Shown: in pieces, positions 1 to 8,300 of the stretch | Numbering within the stretch: the stretch's first letter is position 1 | Layout of the letters: the number at the start of each line of letters is the position of its first letter | IMG/VR virus record: IMGVR_UViG_3300032088_000122 | Location: 1 to 20,238 of that record | Source of the DNA: a virus | DNA: 20,238 bases | Reading direction: 5' to 3' (one strand) | Position numbers and translations under genes: made by a program | The notes under the pieces: generated by a model | Seen by the model: only the letters and a program-made list of their open reading frames with translations | What the model was told of the DNA's origin: nothing | Database searches by the model: none

Positions 1-935
1 AGTGGTAATTTTCTTTCATTTACTGCACAAGGCATAACCTTCTCAACATCTTGAGCTAGTAGACCTGCTGACTCCATGCCATCTTTAAGGTATTTATAAG
101 TAACACCTGTAAGTTGAGCCACTTTGTCTAAAGCGTGGTCAATAGGGTTAATGTCATACTTGAGTGTTGCATCAGAGATAGTAGTTGAGAAAGCAATTAC
201 ATCACCCTCAACGTGTAAGTCACCATCATTCTCAAGTCGCATATCTACAGCACCATCAAGAACAAAGTCGTGGGCAGTAGCACCAATTGCAATATGGTCA
301 TTAGCATCTCTACCTACATGGGTAACACCTTTTCTTAAATCGCCCAAAGAGCCTGATAAGTGAGCCACATCAATACTTCCATCAGTATAGTGTTCTGAGT
401 CTATAGCATCATTTGCTATCTTAGTACCATCCACACAGTCTGCCGCTAGGTGTGCCAAGTCGATTGAGCCATCAGTATAGTGTTCACTATTAATAGCATC
501 ATCTGCTATCTTTGTTCCATCCACACAGTCTGCTGAGAGGTGTGCTAAATCTATACTTCCATCAGTATAGTGTTCACTATTACAAGCGTCATCAGCGAGT
601 TCTGCACCTGTGATTGCATCTGCCGCCATTAAAGCATTTGTTATAGCATCATCAGCTATTCTTGCTGTTACCACCCAATCGTTAGCTGTGATAGCGTTGA
701 GTTGTGTTTGAATAGCACTTGTAACACCATCTACATAGTTTAATTCAGCAGGTGTTGCTGTAACTACTGTGCCATCTATTTCTAAATCTGTTAAATCAGG
801 TGAGATTTGCGCTCCACCATCTAACAGGTTGTCAATTGTATCTAAGTTTGTATTAAGCTTCGTACCCCAAGTATCAGCCGATGCACCTACTTCCGGCTTA
901 GTCAAGGAGTATGTTGAAGTTGTTGTATCAGCCAT
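1..935 (-). CDS. Tail fibre with C-terminal S74 intramolecular chaperone, 3' end cut by window
   Basis: Host-recognition tail fibre or spike. The frame opens at ATG 935 behind a GGAGAG ribosome site and runs without a stop to base 1 (311 codons), so the C-terminus lies outside the window. The N-terminus has the [18 protein letters not shown] stretch common at the start of marine phage fibres, then [13 protein letters not shown], typical of fibre shaft repeats. Residues 113-193 hold a 30-residue repeat ([14 protein letters not shown]...). From residue 253 the text [12 protein letters not shown] and, about 45 residues on, [12 protein letters not shown] match the peptidase S74 chaperone of endosialidase-type fibres. 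In that family Ser and Lys five residues apart drive self-cleavage between Ser and Asp after trimer folding; here these are Ser254 and Lys259. The gene follows the capsid gene and a 96-residue protein. The family assignment is strong; the receptor is unknown. Confidence 0.9.
   Translation of the reverse strand, partial: MADTTTSTYSLTKPEVGASADTWGTKLNTNLDTIDNLLDGGAQISPDLTDLEIDGTVVTATPAELNYVDGVTSAIQTQLNAITANDWVVTARIADDAITNALMAADAITGAELADDACNSEHYTDGSIDLAHLSADCVDGTKIADDAINSEHYTDGSIDLAHLAADCVDGTKIANDAIDSEHYTDGSIDVAHLSGSLGDLRKGVTHVGRDANDHIAIGATAHDFVLDGAVDMRLENDGDLHVEGDVIAFSTTISDATLKYDINPIDHALDKVAQLTGVTYKYLKDGMESAGLLAQDVEKVMPCAVNERKLP
357..599 (-). repeat. 90-bp in-frame coding repeats in the tail fibre
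   Basis: Two full and one partial copies of a 90-bp unit (30 residues). They are recognisable by the plus-strand string atcagtatagtgttc, which begins near 381, 471 and 561. Each copy encodes [10 protein letters not shown] followed by (L/V)AHL; the full copies continue with [10 protein letters not shown](D/N)DAI. The copies differ mostly at synonymous sites, so they are diverged rather than recent duplications. They probably form repeated turns of the fibre shaft. Confidence 0.85.
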
Positions 936-950
936 TATTACTCTCCATTA

Positions 951-1241
951 TTAAAAAGTTCCTTTCCATACTCGGAGTTTATCAAAATCGCCACTAAGAA
1001 TCTTTCTCTTAACGACCTCCTTACGAGCTTGAACATCACCCCATTTGATACCTGCTTCGTCACACCACATTTTGATGATGTGAATTGGTATCGTTCCAAC
1101 TAGCTTATTATCACCAGTTATACCAACCTTTGCTTTTCTGAGCTGTTCTGCCCTTTCAAGTGCAGGGTTGTTATCGTATGTACTCTCGACAATTATCTTA
1201 CCTTGTTTTGTGTCGTGATGTACTTGTTCTTTAATTTTCAT
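951..1241 (-). CDS. Small conserved phage protein downstream of the capsid gene
   Basis: 96 residues, ATG 1241 preceded by AAAGGAAAG. It is lysine-rich, with a polar N-terminus (about residues 1-30) and a compact C-terminal part containing IPIHIIKMWCDEAGIKWGDV and ending DKLRVWKGTF. Its layout (extended N-terminus, then NPALERAEQLRK, an IP...W helix and a C-terminal arginine/aromatic segment) is like small proteins often found just after the major capsid gene in podoviruses. Their function is not established. It sits between the twin-hairpin spacer and the tail fibre, with only 15 bases before the fibre start. A head- or tail-associated structural role is inferred from position alone. Confidence 0.75.
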   Translation of the reverse strand: MKIKEQVHHDTKQGKIIVESTYDNNPALERAEQLRKAKVGITGDNKLVGTIPIHIIKMWCDEAGIKWGDVQARKEVVKRKILSGDFDKLRVWKGTF

Positions 1242-1259
1242 ATCTTTCCTTTTGTAAGG

Positions 1260-1333
1260 TGGGGAGCTTAACTCAGACTCCCCATCTTAATGTTACCATG
1301 AAAGTGTGGGGAGATTAAGGAGGACTCCCCACA
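1260..1333 (-). repeat. Tandem pair of near-identical hairpins between capsid gene and next gene
   Basis: Read on the minus strand, the element TGGGGAG-11 nt-CTCCCCA occurs twice, at 1331-1307 and 1284-1260, offset by 47 bases. The first copy extends to a 9-bp stem (1333-1305). Loops are TCCTCCTTAAT and TCTGAGTTAAG, alike at TC and TTAA. The first stem begins 16 bases after the capsid stop codon and the second ends just before the ribosome site of the following gene. Neither stem is followed by a run of T, so a classical rho-independent terminator is not supported. An RNA-stability, processing or attenuation element that sets capsid expression apart from the fibre genes is the likelier reading. 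The structure is visible; the function is inferred. Confidence 0.7.
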
Positions 1334-1349
1334 GCTCTATTCTACCTCA

Positions 1350-2300
1350 TTACGAAGTAGACAAGTCTACAACCATTCCTGATGCCTTCTCATTTTTTGA
1401 AATAAGAGTCAACTCAGTCACTACTTGACGAGTTGAATTATCACCAGTTTTGGCTAGTTCAACATTCTTAGTACCTCTAAGAACACCTACTGCCCACATG
1501 TCATTCTGCATGATGTATAAATCACGAGAACGATTCTCCCTTGTAGGCATGAACTCAATAGTTCCCCAAGGAGTCACATAAATGTCCAAAGATTTAACAA
1601 CTTTCTCATCACCTGCTTGAACAGTTGAACGTTGGTTGTTATTACCTGTGAACGCTAATGCTACATTCATCTGAAAAGCACTCAGATAAACAGTATCAGG
1701 TTTACCACCCTTCTCCCAAATGGACTGCATAGCCGCATCGAATTTAGCTTGAGTCAACGCAGATTGCGTTCCATCTGTACGAGCATCAGCTCCTGTTCCT
1801 GCCGCATGTGCGCCACCTGAACCCTTGTTTTGAATAGTAGAAGTAAACCAACATGGCGCTCCTGCTAATTCACGAGCCGCAGATGCTGAACCTGCTTCTC
1901 TTTTGTTGTTGTCAAAGAGTGCCTTCTCGATGTCGAGTTTTTGCTCTTTTGCAATCTTCAAAGTCTGATATGCCATCTCTGATGCACGACCTGCTTTATC
2001 TAAGCCTGAGTCGGTATCAGGAATAACCACCGCATTTTTAAAGATTTGTGTGTAATTACCTAGACGAGTGGTCGCAACTCTAGCTTCTGCTGTTGTTGCA
2101 TCACCCTCTATATGAGCATTAGCCGCAGATGCTCTTAACGCATCTGTCTGCCACTCATGGTATGTGTTACTTGCTTTTACTTTCTTCGAGCTTGAGTAGA
2201 AAGGTGTTTCTTCAGGGGAGATGTCATAAATAACGTTCTCCAAGTCCTCACGAATACCTACTGCATCATAACTGTCGAAAGTATTACTTGGCTGTGCCAT
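1350..2300 (-). CDS. Major capsid protein (SU10 / DUF5309-like)
   Basis: Forms the icosahedral shell. It has 316 residues, a normal size for an HK97-fold capsid protein, and starts at ATG 2300 behind TGGAGA. The N-terminal stretch NTFDSYDAVGIREDLENVIY, the following ISPEETPFYSS and the EWQTDALRAS segment are characteristic of the SU10/DUF5309 major capsid family. The middle and C-terminal parts (a long helix-rich P-domain-like region near residues 110-135, then GTKNVELAKTGDN and a closing strand) also fit. The scaffold gene lies immediately upstream, the expected pairing. No cleavable N-terminal delta domain or head protease gene is obvious. The spacer after the stop holds twin hairpins, which may raise or isolate its expression. 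Confidence 0.88.
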   Translation of the reverse strand: MAQPSNTFDSYDAVGIREDLENVIYDISPEETPFYSSSKKVKASNTYHEWQTDALRASAANAHIEGDATTAEARVATTRLGNYTQIFKNAVVIPDTDSGLDKAGRASEMAYQTLKIAKEQKLDIEKALFDNNKREAGSASAARELAGAPCWFTSTIQNKGSGGAHAAGTGADARTDGTQSALTQAKFDAAMQSIWEKGGKPDTVYLSAFQMNVALAFTGNNNQRSTVQAGDEKVVKSLDIYVTPWGTIEFMPTRENRSRDLYIMQNDMWAVGVLRGTKNVELAKTGDNSTRQVVTELTLISKNEKASGMVVDLSTS

Positions 2301-2312
2301 AATATTTCTCCA

Positions 2313-3305
2313 TTAGTTTTGCATAATTAAATTGACAGCATCATCGATGCTACCAGTTTCCTTTAGTTTTGCCGATTGGCGTGAACGTATTTTCGCATTT
2401 GGAGTTGCCATTTTCTTAGCACCCGGCTTTACCATAGGTTTCGCAGACTTAGTTTTCACTTGGGCCTTTGATTTACCTGAGATAATATCCTGATACTTCA
2501 TAGCATCGTGCAATACTTTAATCGCTCGATAGTCAGATATTTGGTCAATTTCCTGAGTAGTGTAACCATACTTAGATTGACCGGTTCTGACTAACTGCTC
2601 CCTTAATTTTGTGCGTGAATCTTTATTCGCAAATTCAGGGATTTCTTTTTGGAGTATTTGCAATTGTTCTGTAAGATAAGCTTGTTTAGCGTTCTGTTGG
2701 GCCACACTATTTTGCTGTGAAGCCTGTTGGAGTTGTGCCATTTGCATATCATGACTAGCCTTTGCCTCTTCATACTCAAGATTCTTTTGCATGTACCCAA
2801 TAGGGTCAGCATCAAATTCCTCTTTAGTAGGTTTAACTGGCGCAGGTGCAAATCCTCCATTTTGGAGTTGATTGTATAAATCAGCCATCTGCTGACGTTC
2901 ATTATTCAAGGCTGTGTAGACTGCTTCGGCTTCTTTCTTTGCCGCCGCAACTTCCTGCATACCTTGTTGGACGTACTCTTGTCCACTATAGCCTTGCTTT
3001 AAGTCTTCTAAGGTTACCTGTTTCTCTTGTCCATCTACCTTGACAAAATGTAATTCAGGCTCTTCTTGACTTGGCTCTTCTATAAGGTCTTCGTCATCCG
3101 AATCAGAAGCTTCAATTTCAACTTCTTCATCTTCTTCAACTTCTTCAGTCTCAGACTCAGCAGTAGCTTCTACTTCTTCAGTAGCCTCTTCTGTTGCCTG
3201 AACTTCTAAAACTTCTTCAGTTGGTTCTTCACTTGGAGCAACAATGCTCTCTACAGCATCCTCTATGGTGCTGATTGGTTTGGTTTCAGTTGTGTCTTTT
3301 GCCAC
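2313..3305 (-). CDS. Capsid scaffolding protein
   Basis: Internal scaffold that guides assembly of the procapsid and is expelled before or during packaging. 330 residues. Residues 1-85 are extremely acidic and low in complexity (runs of E, T, S, D). Residues about 90-220 are a Gln/Ala/Glu-rich predicted coiled coil. The C-terminal 60 residues are basic (KTKSAKPMVKPGAKK) and end in the short helix KLKETGSIDDAVNLIMQN. An acidic N-terminus, coiled coil and basic capsid-binding tail is the usual design of podovirus scaffolds. The start codon is GTG at 3305, set by an AGGAG eight bases upstream; no in-frame ATG is nearby. It lies directly before the capsid gene. No protease domain is visible. Confidence 0.8.
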   Translation of the reverse strand: MAKDTTETKPISTIEDAVESIVAPSEEPTEEVLEVQATEEATEEVEATAESETEEVEEDEEVEIEASDSDDEDLIEEPSQEEPELHFVKVDGQEKQVTLEDLKQGYSGQEYVQQGMQEVAAAKKEAEAVYTALNNERQQMADLYNQLQNGGFAPAPVKPTKEEFDADPIGYMQKNLEYEEAKASHDMQMAQLQQASQQNSVAQQNAKQAYLTEQLQILQKEIPEFANKDSRTKLREQLVRTGQSKYGYTTQEIDQISDYRAIKVLHDAMKYQDIISGKSKAQVKTKSAKPMVKPGAKKMATPNAKIRSRQSAKLKETGSIDDAVNLIMQN

Positions 3306-3313
3306 GATGCTGT

Positions 3314-3318
3314 CTCCT
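3314..3318 (-). promoter_or_regulatory. Ribosome binding site that fixes the GTG start of the scaffold gene
   Basis: AGGAG on the minus strand, eight bases before GTG 3305 and overlapping the last codons of the upstream 81-residue gene. It supports translation starting at GTG, giving the N-terminus (fM)AKDTTETKPIS, and suggests coupled translation with the upstream gene. Confidence 0.6.
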
Positions 3319-3562
3319 ATTTCTTACGTTTGCGATTTTGCATTACTTCATCGGTATGTACCGAGTCGAAATAATCCTCAATCATTCTCAAAGCACGAAT
3401 AACATCATGTGCTTCCCCTCGCTGTTCCTCTGTTGAATCAGCGTTTACGAACACAGCAACTTGCTGATTCGTGATTTCTGTTATGACCAATTTAAACGTA
3501 TCATCAGCCTGTAATGTCTTTATCTTAGCAGATTTCTCTACAATTGAAAGTTTGTTAGCCAT
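3317..3562 (-). CDS. Small conserved protein between portal and scaffold
   Basis: 81 residues. Its start overlaps the portal stop codon (TAATG), so it is translationally coupled. It has a short beta-like N-terminal half (TFKLVITEITNQQVAVFVNA), then a helical segment (EEQRGEAHDVIRALRMIEDYFDSV) and a strongly basic tail (QNRKRKK). Small helical proteins with an EEQR-x-EAH-like segment are seen between portal and scaffold genes in other phages, but I know no assigned function. Position suggests a head-assembly accessory role, perhaps at the portal vertex; this is inference. Confidence 0.7.
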   Translation of the reverse strand: MANKLSIVEKSAKIKTLQADDTFKLVITEITNQQVAVFVNADSTEEQRGEAHDVIRALRMIEDYFDSVHTDEVMQNRKRKK

Positions 3563-5652
3563 TAGAATCTACCTCCCTCTACTGCTTTTGCAGGTGATTC
3601 TTGTGGGTATCTAGACTCTTGTTGAGCCGCTTTAATTTTTGCAGTATCTACCTGAGTGCCATATTTTCCTAATATTTCTGCTACTTTAATCATCAATTCT
3701 TGGTCTAATGCATCACGCTCTCTATCATCTACTGCAAGAGCCTTCTGAGCTTCAATTTGAAGTTTAATCATATTCATTTCTGCGGCTTTATCAGCTTTAT
3801 ACTGTTCTGCTTGTACTAGAGCCTCAGCTTCAGTAATTTCCGGAGACTGTGCCGCCATTTCTTGTTGCTGTTGAATTAACTGAGCTTCAATCTCAGGATT
3901 AATAGGTTGGAAATACCTATCGACATTTTTAACACCTTGTAAAGCTAACATATCACCTAGTGTGTTACGTATTCCAGTCATTGTAACTAAACCATTGCCA
4001 TTGCCATATTGACTCCATATCTGCATCTGCATTGTAAGAGCTTGACCTAAAGCCGCATGTCTTTCAGCTTCCTGACCTGTACCAACACCCACATTTACCT
4101 GTATATCCATAGCTGTGTTCCAAACTCTTGGGTCTACTGGTTGGAAATTGCCATGTAAGCGCATTAAGGTCTCTTCACAGCTATTTTCTACTAATATGTT
4201 GAGCATTAGCTTAAATAAACGTTTCATGCCGCCCTCGGCAATATTTCGAGCCATAACCTCTATCTGAGCTGAACCTTGTTGAGCTTGTAATCGTGCCGCA
4301 GTTGCTGAAGTGTTCTGTAATGCATCAGGGTCTAGGCCCATAGAAGCTCTAGTTACTCCAGTTTTAGCTTCGACAGCATCGTCCATGTATTGCATCGCTT
4401 GAAGAACTTGTCCTGCTACAAATGGTGTTGCAATATCTACGAGAGCCTGTGGTGACTTCATTCTAACTAATCCACCAATCTCATTGTTCATTAAATCGTC
4501 TACATTGACCTGACCTTGTACGTAACCCTGTCTAGGCGAGTTAGTTAAAGCTACGTTATCCATCATTCCTCTAAGCATAGCAGTTGAAGAGTCTTGGTCA
4601 TTCATAACTAGGTCTGCAACACTACGTCCAAAGAATGTATGTGGTTCAGGGTCTATTTCAAATACTGCAAATGGAACATCACCATAAGGCTCACACTCTA
4701 AAACTGTGTCATCTCCACCTGCCATTAGTATTTTGTACATCATAGCAACACCAGTACCTTCTTTATCCATTTTCATGTAGGCTTCAGTTACAGCTACTTT
4801 TTTCATTGAAACGTCTGCTGTTTGTTCGTCTTCTTCTTGCTCATAACCTTTACGTTCAAAATCCTCTGCATCTGAATAAGAATCATCTGAGCTTAAACCT
4901 GATAATTCTGAAATCATTTCAAAGTCATAACCCATCTCTACTAAATCACTTACACGCATTTCTGTTCTATGCGCTACAATATATGCATCCTCGATGCTCT
5001 TTGCGTTTCTATCTACTAAGAACTCTTCAGGAGGTACAGATTGCATCATTAGCTCACCATTTGATTTTGTGTGGCTTACTTTAAGTGAATGCATAGCTGA
5101 CTGTGTTTGTACACCTGTTTCATCAATTTCAATGTCTGTTTCTTCAGTATGCTCAATGACCTCTACATCTTCTTCATTGACAATAGCCGCCATTTCTTCT
5201 TCTGTTACGTTTGTGTATGTATGAATAGTGGCTGAAGTGTTCTCTTCCCACCAAATCTTTATTACACCTGTTTTTTTAACTAAAGCATCGTGTATAGCAT
5301 CGTTAAGTAACTTATAACCACTTAACTGTTGAAATTTCCAATGAGCGTATTTAGTGGCCTGTTCTGCGCCTAATACATCTTCCTGACTCGTAGGAATGTA
5401 CTCTACAGGGTTCTCTGATGATAAAAACACACGCATAAGGCTAGGTTTAATAGCTCTAATAGTGTCTCTGACCTTTGTAGAAACGATTTTTGAACGTCCA
5501 TCCTCTTGTCCTATGTCTGTCTCACCTTCAAAGTAGCGTTGAGATTTAATTCTATCGTCAGCTATTTCACTTTCAACGAATGATTTTGCGGCATCTAGAG
5601 CATCCTTAGCTATACTTTGAATTTGGTCTTCTGTCATTGGTTCTTGTTTCAT
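3562..5652 (-). CDS. Portal protein (podovirus, P22/SU10-like)
   Basis: Dodecameric DNA gate at one capsid vertex, binding terminase during packaging and the adaptor afterwards. 696 residues, the large size typical of podovirus portals. Supporting segments include RSKIVSTKVRDTIRAIKPSL with LSSENPVEYIPTS behind it (residues about 55-90), YKLLNDAIHDALVKKTGVIKIWW (about 113-135), VPPEEFLVDRNA (about 207-218), HTFFGRSVADLV followed by DQDSSTAMLRGMMDN (about 335-365) and GVTRASMGLDPDALQ (about 427-441). These are recurrent features of such portals. The last 110 residues are Gln/Glu/Ala-rich and likely form the helical barrel. The gene overlaps both neighbours by one base (TAATG), coupling it to the 881-residue protein upstream and the 81-residue protein downstream. 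Confidence 0.9.
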   Translation of the reverse strand: MKQEPMTEDQIQSIAKDALDAAKSFVESEIADDRIKSQRYFEGETDIGQEDGRSKIVSTKVRDTIRAIKPSLMRVFLSSENPVEYIPTSQEDVLGAEQATKYAHWKFQQLSGYKLLNDAIHDALVKKTGVIKIWWEENTSATIHTYTNVTEEEMAAIVNEEDVEVIEHTEETDIEIDETGVQTQSAMHSLKVSHTKSNGELMMQSVPPEEFLVDRNAKSIEDAYIVAHRTEMRVSDLVEMGYDFEMISELSGLSSDDSYSDAEDFERKGYEQEEDEQTADVSMKKVAVTEAYMKMDKEGTGVAMMYKILMAGGDDTVLECEPYGDVPFAVFEIDPEPHTFFGRSVADLVMNDQDSSTAMLRGMMDNVALTNSPRQGYVQGQVNVDDLMNNEIGGLVRMKSPQALVDIATPFVAGQVLQAMQYMDDAVEAKTGVTRASMGLDPDALQNTSATAARLQAQQGSAQIEVMARNIAEGGMKRLFKLMLNILVENSCEETLMRLHGNFQPVDPRVWNTAMDIQVNVGVGTGQEAERHAALGQALTMQMQIWSQYGNGNGLVTMTGIRNTLGDMLALQGVKNVDRYFQPINPEIEAQLIQQQQEMAAQSPEITEAEALVQAEQYKADKAAEMNMIKLQIEAQKALAVDDRERDALDQELMIKVAEILGKYGTQVDTAKIKAAQQESRYPQESPAKAVEGGRF

Positions 5653-8297
5653 TATTCTTCCCCTTGGACGTAATCTCTAATTTCTCTGCCTTTTGTTACT
5701 GATGCTGATATTAGATTTAAGTTAATACGTGTAGCTAGTAAATTAGATAGATATTCAATATGTTCCATTGTTTGCTGTCCATTCTTAACAGCATTATAAA
5801 CTTCTTTTAGCTGTGCCATAGCCGCTTTTCCTTTTGTACCAGTCATAGCGTTTGCAAGTTCTTTTAAAACAAGTTTTTTATGTTTTCTAGAAATAGCTTG
5901 TGTTTCGTTAATTCTTTGTATAATTTTTCTTGTTGCTTCTATTCCTCTACCCTCTGCCAATGTTTGTCTAATTGTAGAGGCTTCGTCAGTAACATCCTCA
6001 ATAGACTTGTAAACATTGCTACGTATAGCAGTCTTACTATTTTCTGCTACTGAGATTCTTAATTTAATAGCTACTTCTGCTTTGTCTAGCTCTTTAACCA
6101 TTTTTTTAAATTCTTTTGGCCCTAACACTAATTTCAATATTGAGCGGTTATCTCTAGATGATAGCTGTTTCCACATTGTATCTAATTCTTTAGAGTTCGG
6201 CATTCTTGAAGGTGTTGGTTGCATCCTGCCAATAATAGCCTCTAGATTTGCTCTTATACCCATCCTAGCGTGTGCTAACTCAGCTTCTCCTGCATCTTTA
6301 AGCATTCTTGTTACGTTAGCAGGTGATATATGACCATCTAACATGCTGTAACCCATTTCTAAAGCGTTCTCACGTGTTATTTTGTCTTGTCCTAGCTTGA
6401 CTGCCTTCCTATAAGCAGGATTTGCTTTTTTCAAGGCTTCTGATAATGCATGACGTAATCCTAAAGCATCTTTTGCTCGTTGACTTAGTGCAGGTAAGAT
6501 TTGTCCTACCGCCGGAACACCCGGTGAATTGTATGCTATATCGCTTAATGCACGTTTGATGTAATCAAGCTGTTTCATAGTAGGCATTTGGCCCAAACTA
6601 ATTATCTCTTTACCTGCCGCATCAGTAGTACGATTAAGAGTTAATTCAGTAATATCATCACCGGATTTTCTGATTGTTTTGTTAATACCGCTTAGTATTT
6701 CAGTCAATATATCTTCATCAATATCATCTAGAGCTTTTTTAACTGCTTCTCCTTTCGGAGTTAAATAATCAATTTGGTGAGCGTATGCTTTTTTATATGC
6801 TTTATCTCTTGCCGGTTTAGACTTTCTAGCGTTTTCTGCCGCTATCTCAGCCGGGTCTGCTTTTATATCAGGATGGTCTTTCATGTATGGTAAATCAGCT
6901 ATATTCTGATTCATTGCAGTATCTAGATTTTGATATGTGGTATTAACCCTAGTCTTTAATGCTGTATTGACTGCTGATGCACTTTCTCCACCTGCCGCCG
7001 CTACTGCATCTGTAATAACTTGTGTGGCTATATCTGCATCTGCAATCATCCCCTCATTACCGGCTCTTCTTAAATTTGCTAACATATCCTCTAGCGTTGA
7101 ACCTGTCTCACCAATAGTTTCTTTAATAATTTTTGCGGTATCTTTTGTGACTTCAAACAATGATGCTATAGCTTCTGTGCTTTTATCTTTAAGTCCATTT
7201 CCTATTCTTGACCATGCATATTGTATAGGCATTATTGCTGTGTTTGCAACTGAGCCTAATCCTGCTCCCCATATACCTTGAGAAATAGCTTCATCAACTC
7301 TTCCACCCTCCTCACCTGCACCATATCCATAGACAGTACCTTCTGTACCACCTATTATGCCACCAGTACCAAACAATGTCATTCCTTTCCATAACTTAGG
7401 TAAGCCATTAATCCATTTATAAAGCTGTTGTGCTTTTTTAGTTGAACCTGCCATGTAACCAGTCAGTAATCCACCTGCTACGTTAGCGGCTATTGCGGAT
7501 TTTCCGTAAGCTTCATCGAAATCTGCATCAATTTGCGCTGACTTAGCTGAGATTTCATCACCAGTCATTAATAGGTTTTCCGGGAGACCGGGTTTAGTAA
7601 ATGTTCCTCCACCTTGGTCAGCAAAATCTCCTTGACCAGTAGCGGCATGGTATAACCAGTTTACACCATCGTTCATAGCTCCCATAAATTCATCTCTGTA
7701 ACTTCCTAAGCCTAGACCACCTTCGACAATGTTTCCTGTTAGACCTGCCATGTAATTAATTGGGTTCTGTGTAAAGCCAACATTCTCCATTGCTTTCACT
7801 TTTGCATGTACCTCAGAAGGATGTATCTCGCTTTCTCCTTTTGAGTATGCCATAGCCGCCGCAACTACGTCTTCATTATCTGTAACGATACGATTAGGTT
7901 GGTCTACATATTGAATTATGCCAATAGGACTTTGTACTACTATTTGACCCTCATCTAATGTAGCGAGTAATTCTTGTGCAGGTCTTGTTTGTTGAGTTAT
8001 GTTTTCTGCGGCTGTAGCCGGAGGTATAACACCATCATTAGTTAACTGATGTTGAGCTGTTGGTACTATTTGGCTGTCTGCTGTGTTTGCAAGTAACTGT
8101 TCATTAACTAGAACATCTGTATTACCTAACCCTTCTGACTCAATATAAGCGGCATCTATAACTTCTTGTGAGTGAGTTTGCACTTCACCTTCAGGATACA
8201 GCTCTTTAATTAAAGCGGCTATCTCTTGAGCATCAGCAATATTACCTGCTTTGTCTGCTTTATTGAGTGCTGTATAAAGTTCTTCTAATGTAGGCAT
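5652..8297 (-). CDS. Large internal virion / DNA-ejection type protein
   Basis: 881 residues, the largest product in the window. The N-terminus LEELYTALNKADKAGNIADA resembles a short helical motif found at the start of many phage internal virion proteins. Residues about 180-365 are rich in Gly, Ala and hydrophobics with several membrane-compatible stretches (AIAANVAGGLLTGYMAG, then MTLFGTGGIIGGTEG, then GIWGAGLGSVANTAIMP). The remaining 500 residues are alpha-helical and include LKKANPAYRKAVKLGQDKI and nearby segments recalling a domain common in phage ejection proteins. No lytic-transglycosylase or peptidase signature is visible. Its place just before the portal gene and its Gly-rich, potentially membrane-inserting core suggest a protein packed in the head and ejected ahead of the DNA. 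The role is inferred. Confidence 0.7.
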   Translation of the reverse strand: MPTLEELYTALNKADKAGNIADAQEIAALIKELYPEGEVQTHSQEVIDAAYIESEGLGNTDVLVNEQLLANTADSQIVPTAQHQLTNDGVIPPATAAENITQQTRPAQELLATLDEGQIVVQSPIGIIQYVDQPNRIVTDNEDVVAAAMAYSKGESEIHPSEVHAKVKAMENVGFTQNPINYMAGLTGNIVEGGLGLGSYRDEFMGAMNDGVNWLYHAATGQGDFADQGGGTFTKPGLPENLLMTGDEISAKSAQIDADFDEAYGKSAIAANVAGGLLTGYMAGSTKKAQQLYKWINGLPKLWKGMTLFGTGGIIGGTEGTVYGYGAGEEGGRVDEAISQGIWGAGLGSVANTAIMPIQYAWSRIGNGLKDKSTEAIASLFEVTKDTAKIIKETIGETGSTLEDMLANLRRAGNEGMIADADIATQVITDAVAAAGGESASAVNTALKTRVNTTYQNLDTAMNQNIADLPYMKDHPDIKADPAEIAAENARKSKPARDKAYKKAYAHQIDYLTPKGEAVKKALDDIDEDILTEILSGINKTIRKSGDDITELTLNRTTDAAGKEIISLGQMPTMKQLDYIKRALSDIAYNSPGVPAVGQILPALSQRAKDALGLRHALSEALKKANPAYRKAVKLGQDKITRENALEMGYSMLDGHISPANVTRMLKDAGEAELAHARMGIRANLEAIIGRMQPTPSRMPNSKELDTMWKQLSSRDNRSILKLVLGPKEFKKMVKELDKAEVAIKLRISVAENSKTAIRSNVYKSIEDVTDEASTIRQTLAEGRGIEATRKIIQRINETQAISRKHKKLVLKELANAMTGTKGKAAMAQLKEVYNAVKNGQQTMEHIEYLSNLLATRINLNLISASVTKGREIRDYVQGEE

Positions 8298-8300
8298 ACT

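Noticed and set aside
124-363. Plus-strand open frame inside the fibre gene
   Set aside because: It lies opposite the S74 fibre frame, which has clear family motifs; its translation is low-complexity Ser-rich sequence with no family signal.
357-599. Possible CRISPR-like array from regularly spaced repeats
   Set aside because: The 90-bp units are contiguous, in frame and coding for fibre repeats; there are no unique spacers.
1260-1333. Classical rho-independent terminator after the capsid gene
   Set aside because: Strong stems are present but neither is followed by a T-run on the minus strand; kept instead as a paired hairpin element.
2603-2902. Minus-strand frame of 99 codons within the scaffold gene
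   Set aside because: Same-strand alternative frame of the Gln-rich scaffold; no ribosome site or recognisable sequence, and the scaffold frame explains the region.
4806-5224. Two plus-strand frames opposite the portal gene
   Set aside because: Antisense shadows of a well-supported portal gene, with Leu/Ser-rich translations.
5652-8297. Tape-measure protein of a long-tailed phage
   Set aside because: It is large and helical, but its Gly-rich membrane-like core, position beside the portal and the absence of tail-tube, sheath or chaperone genes favour an ejection protein.
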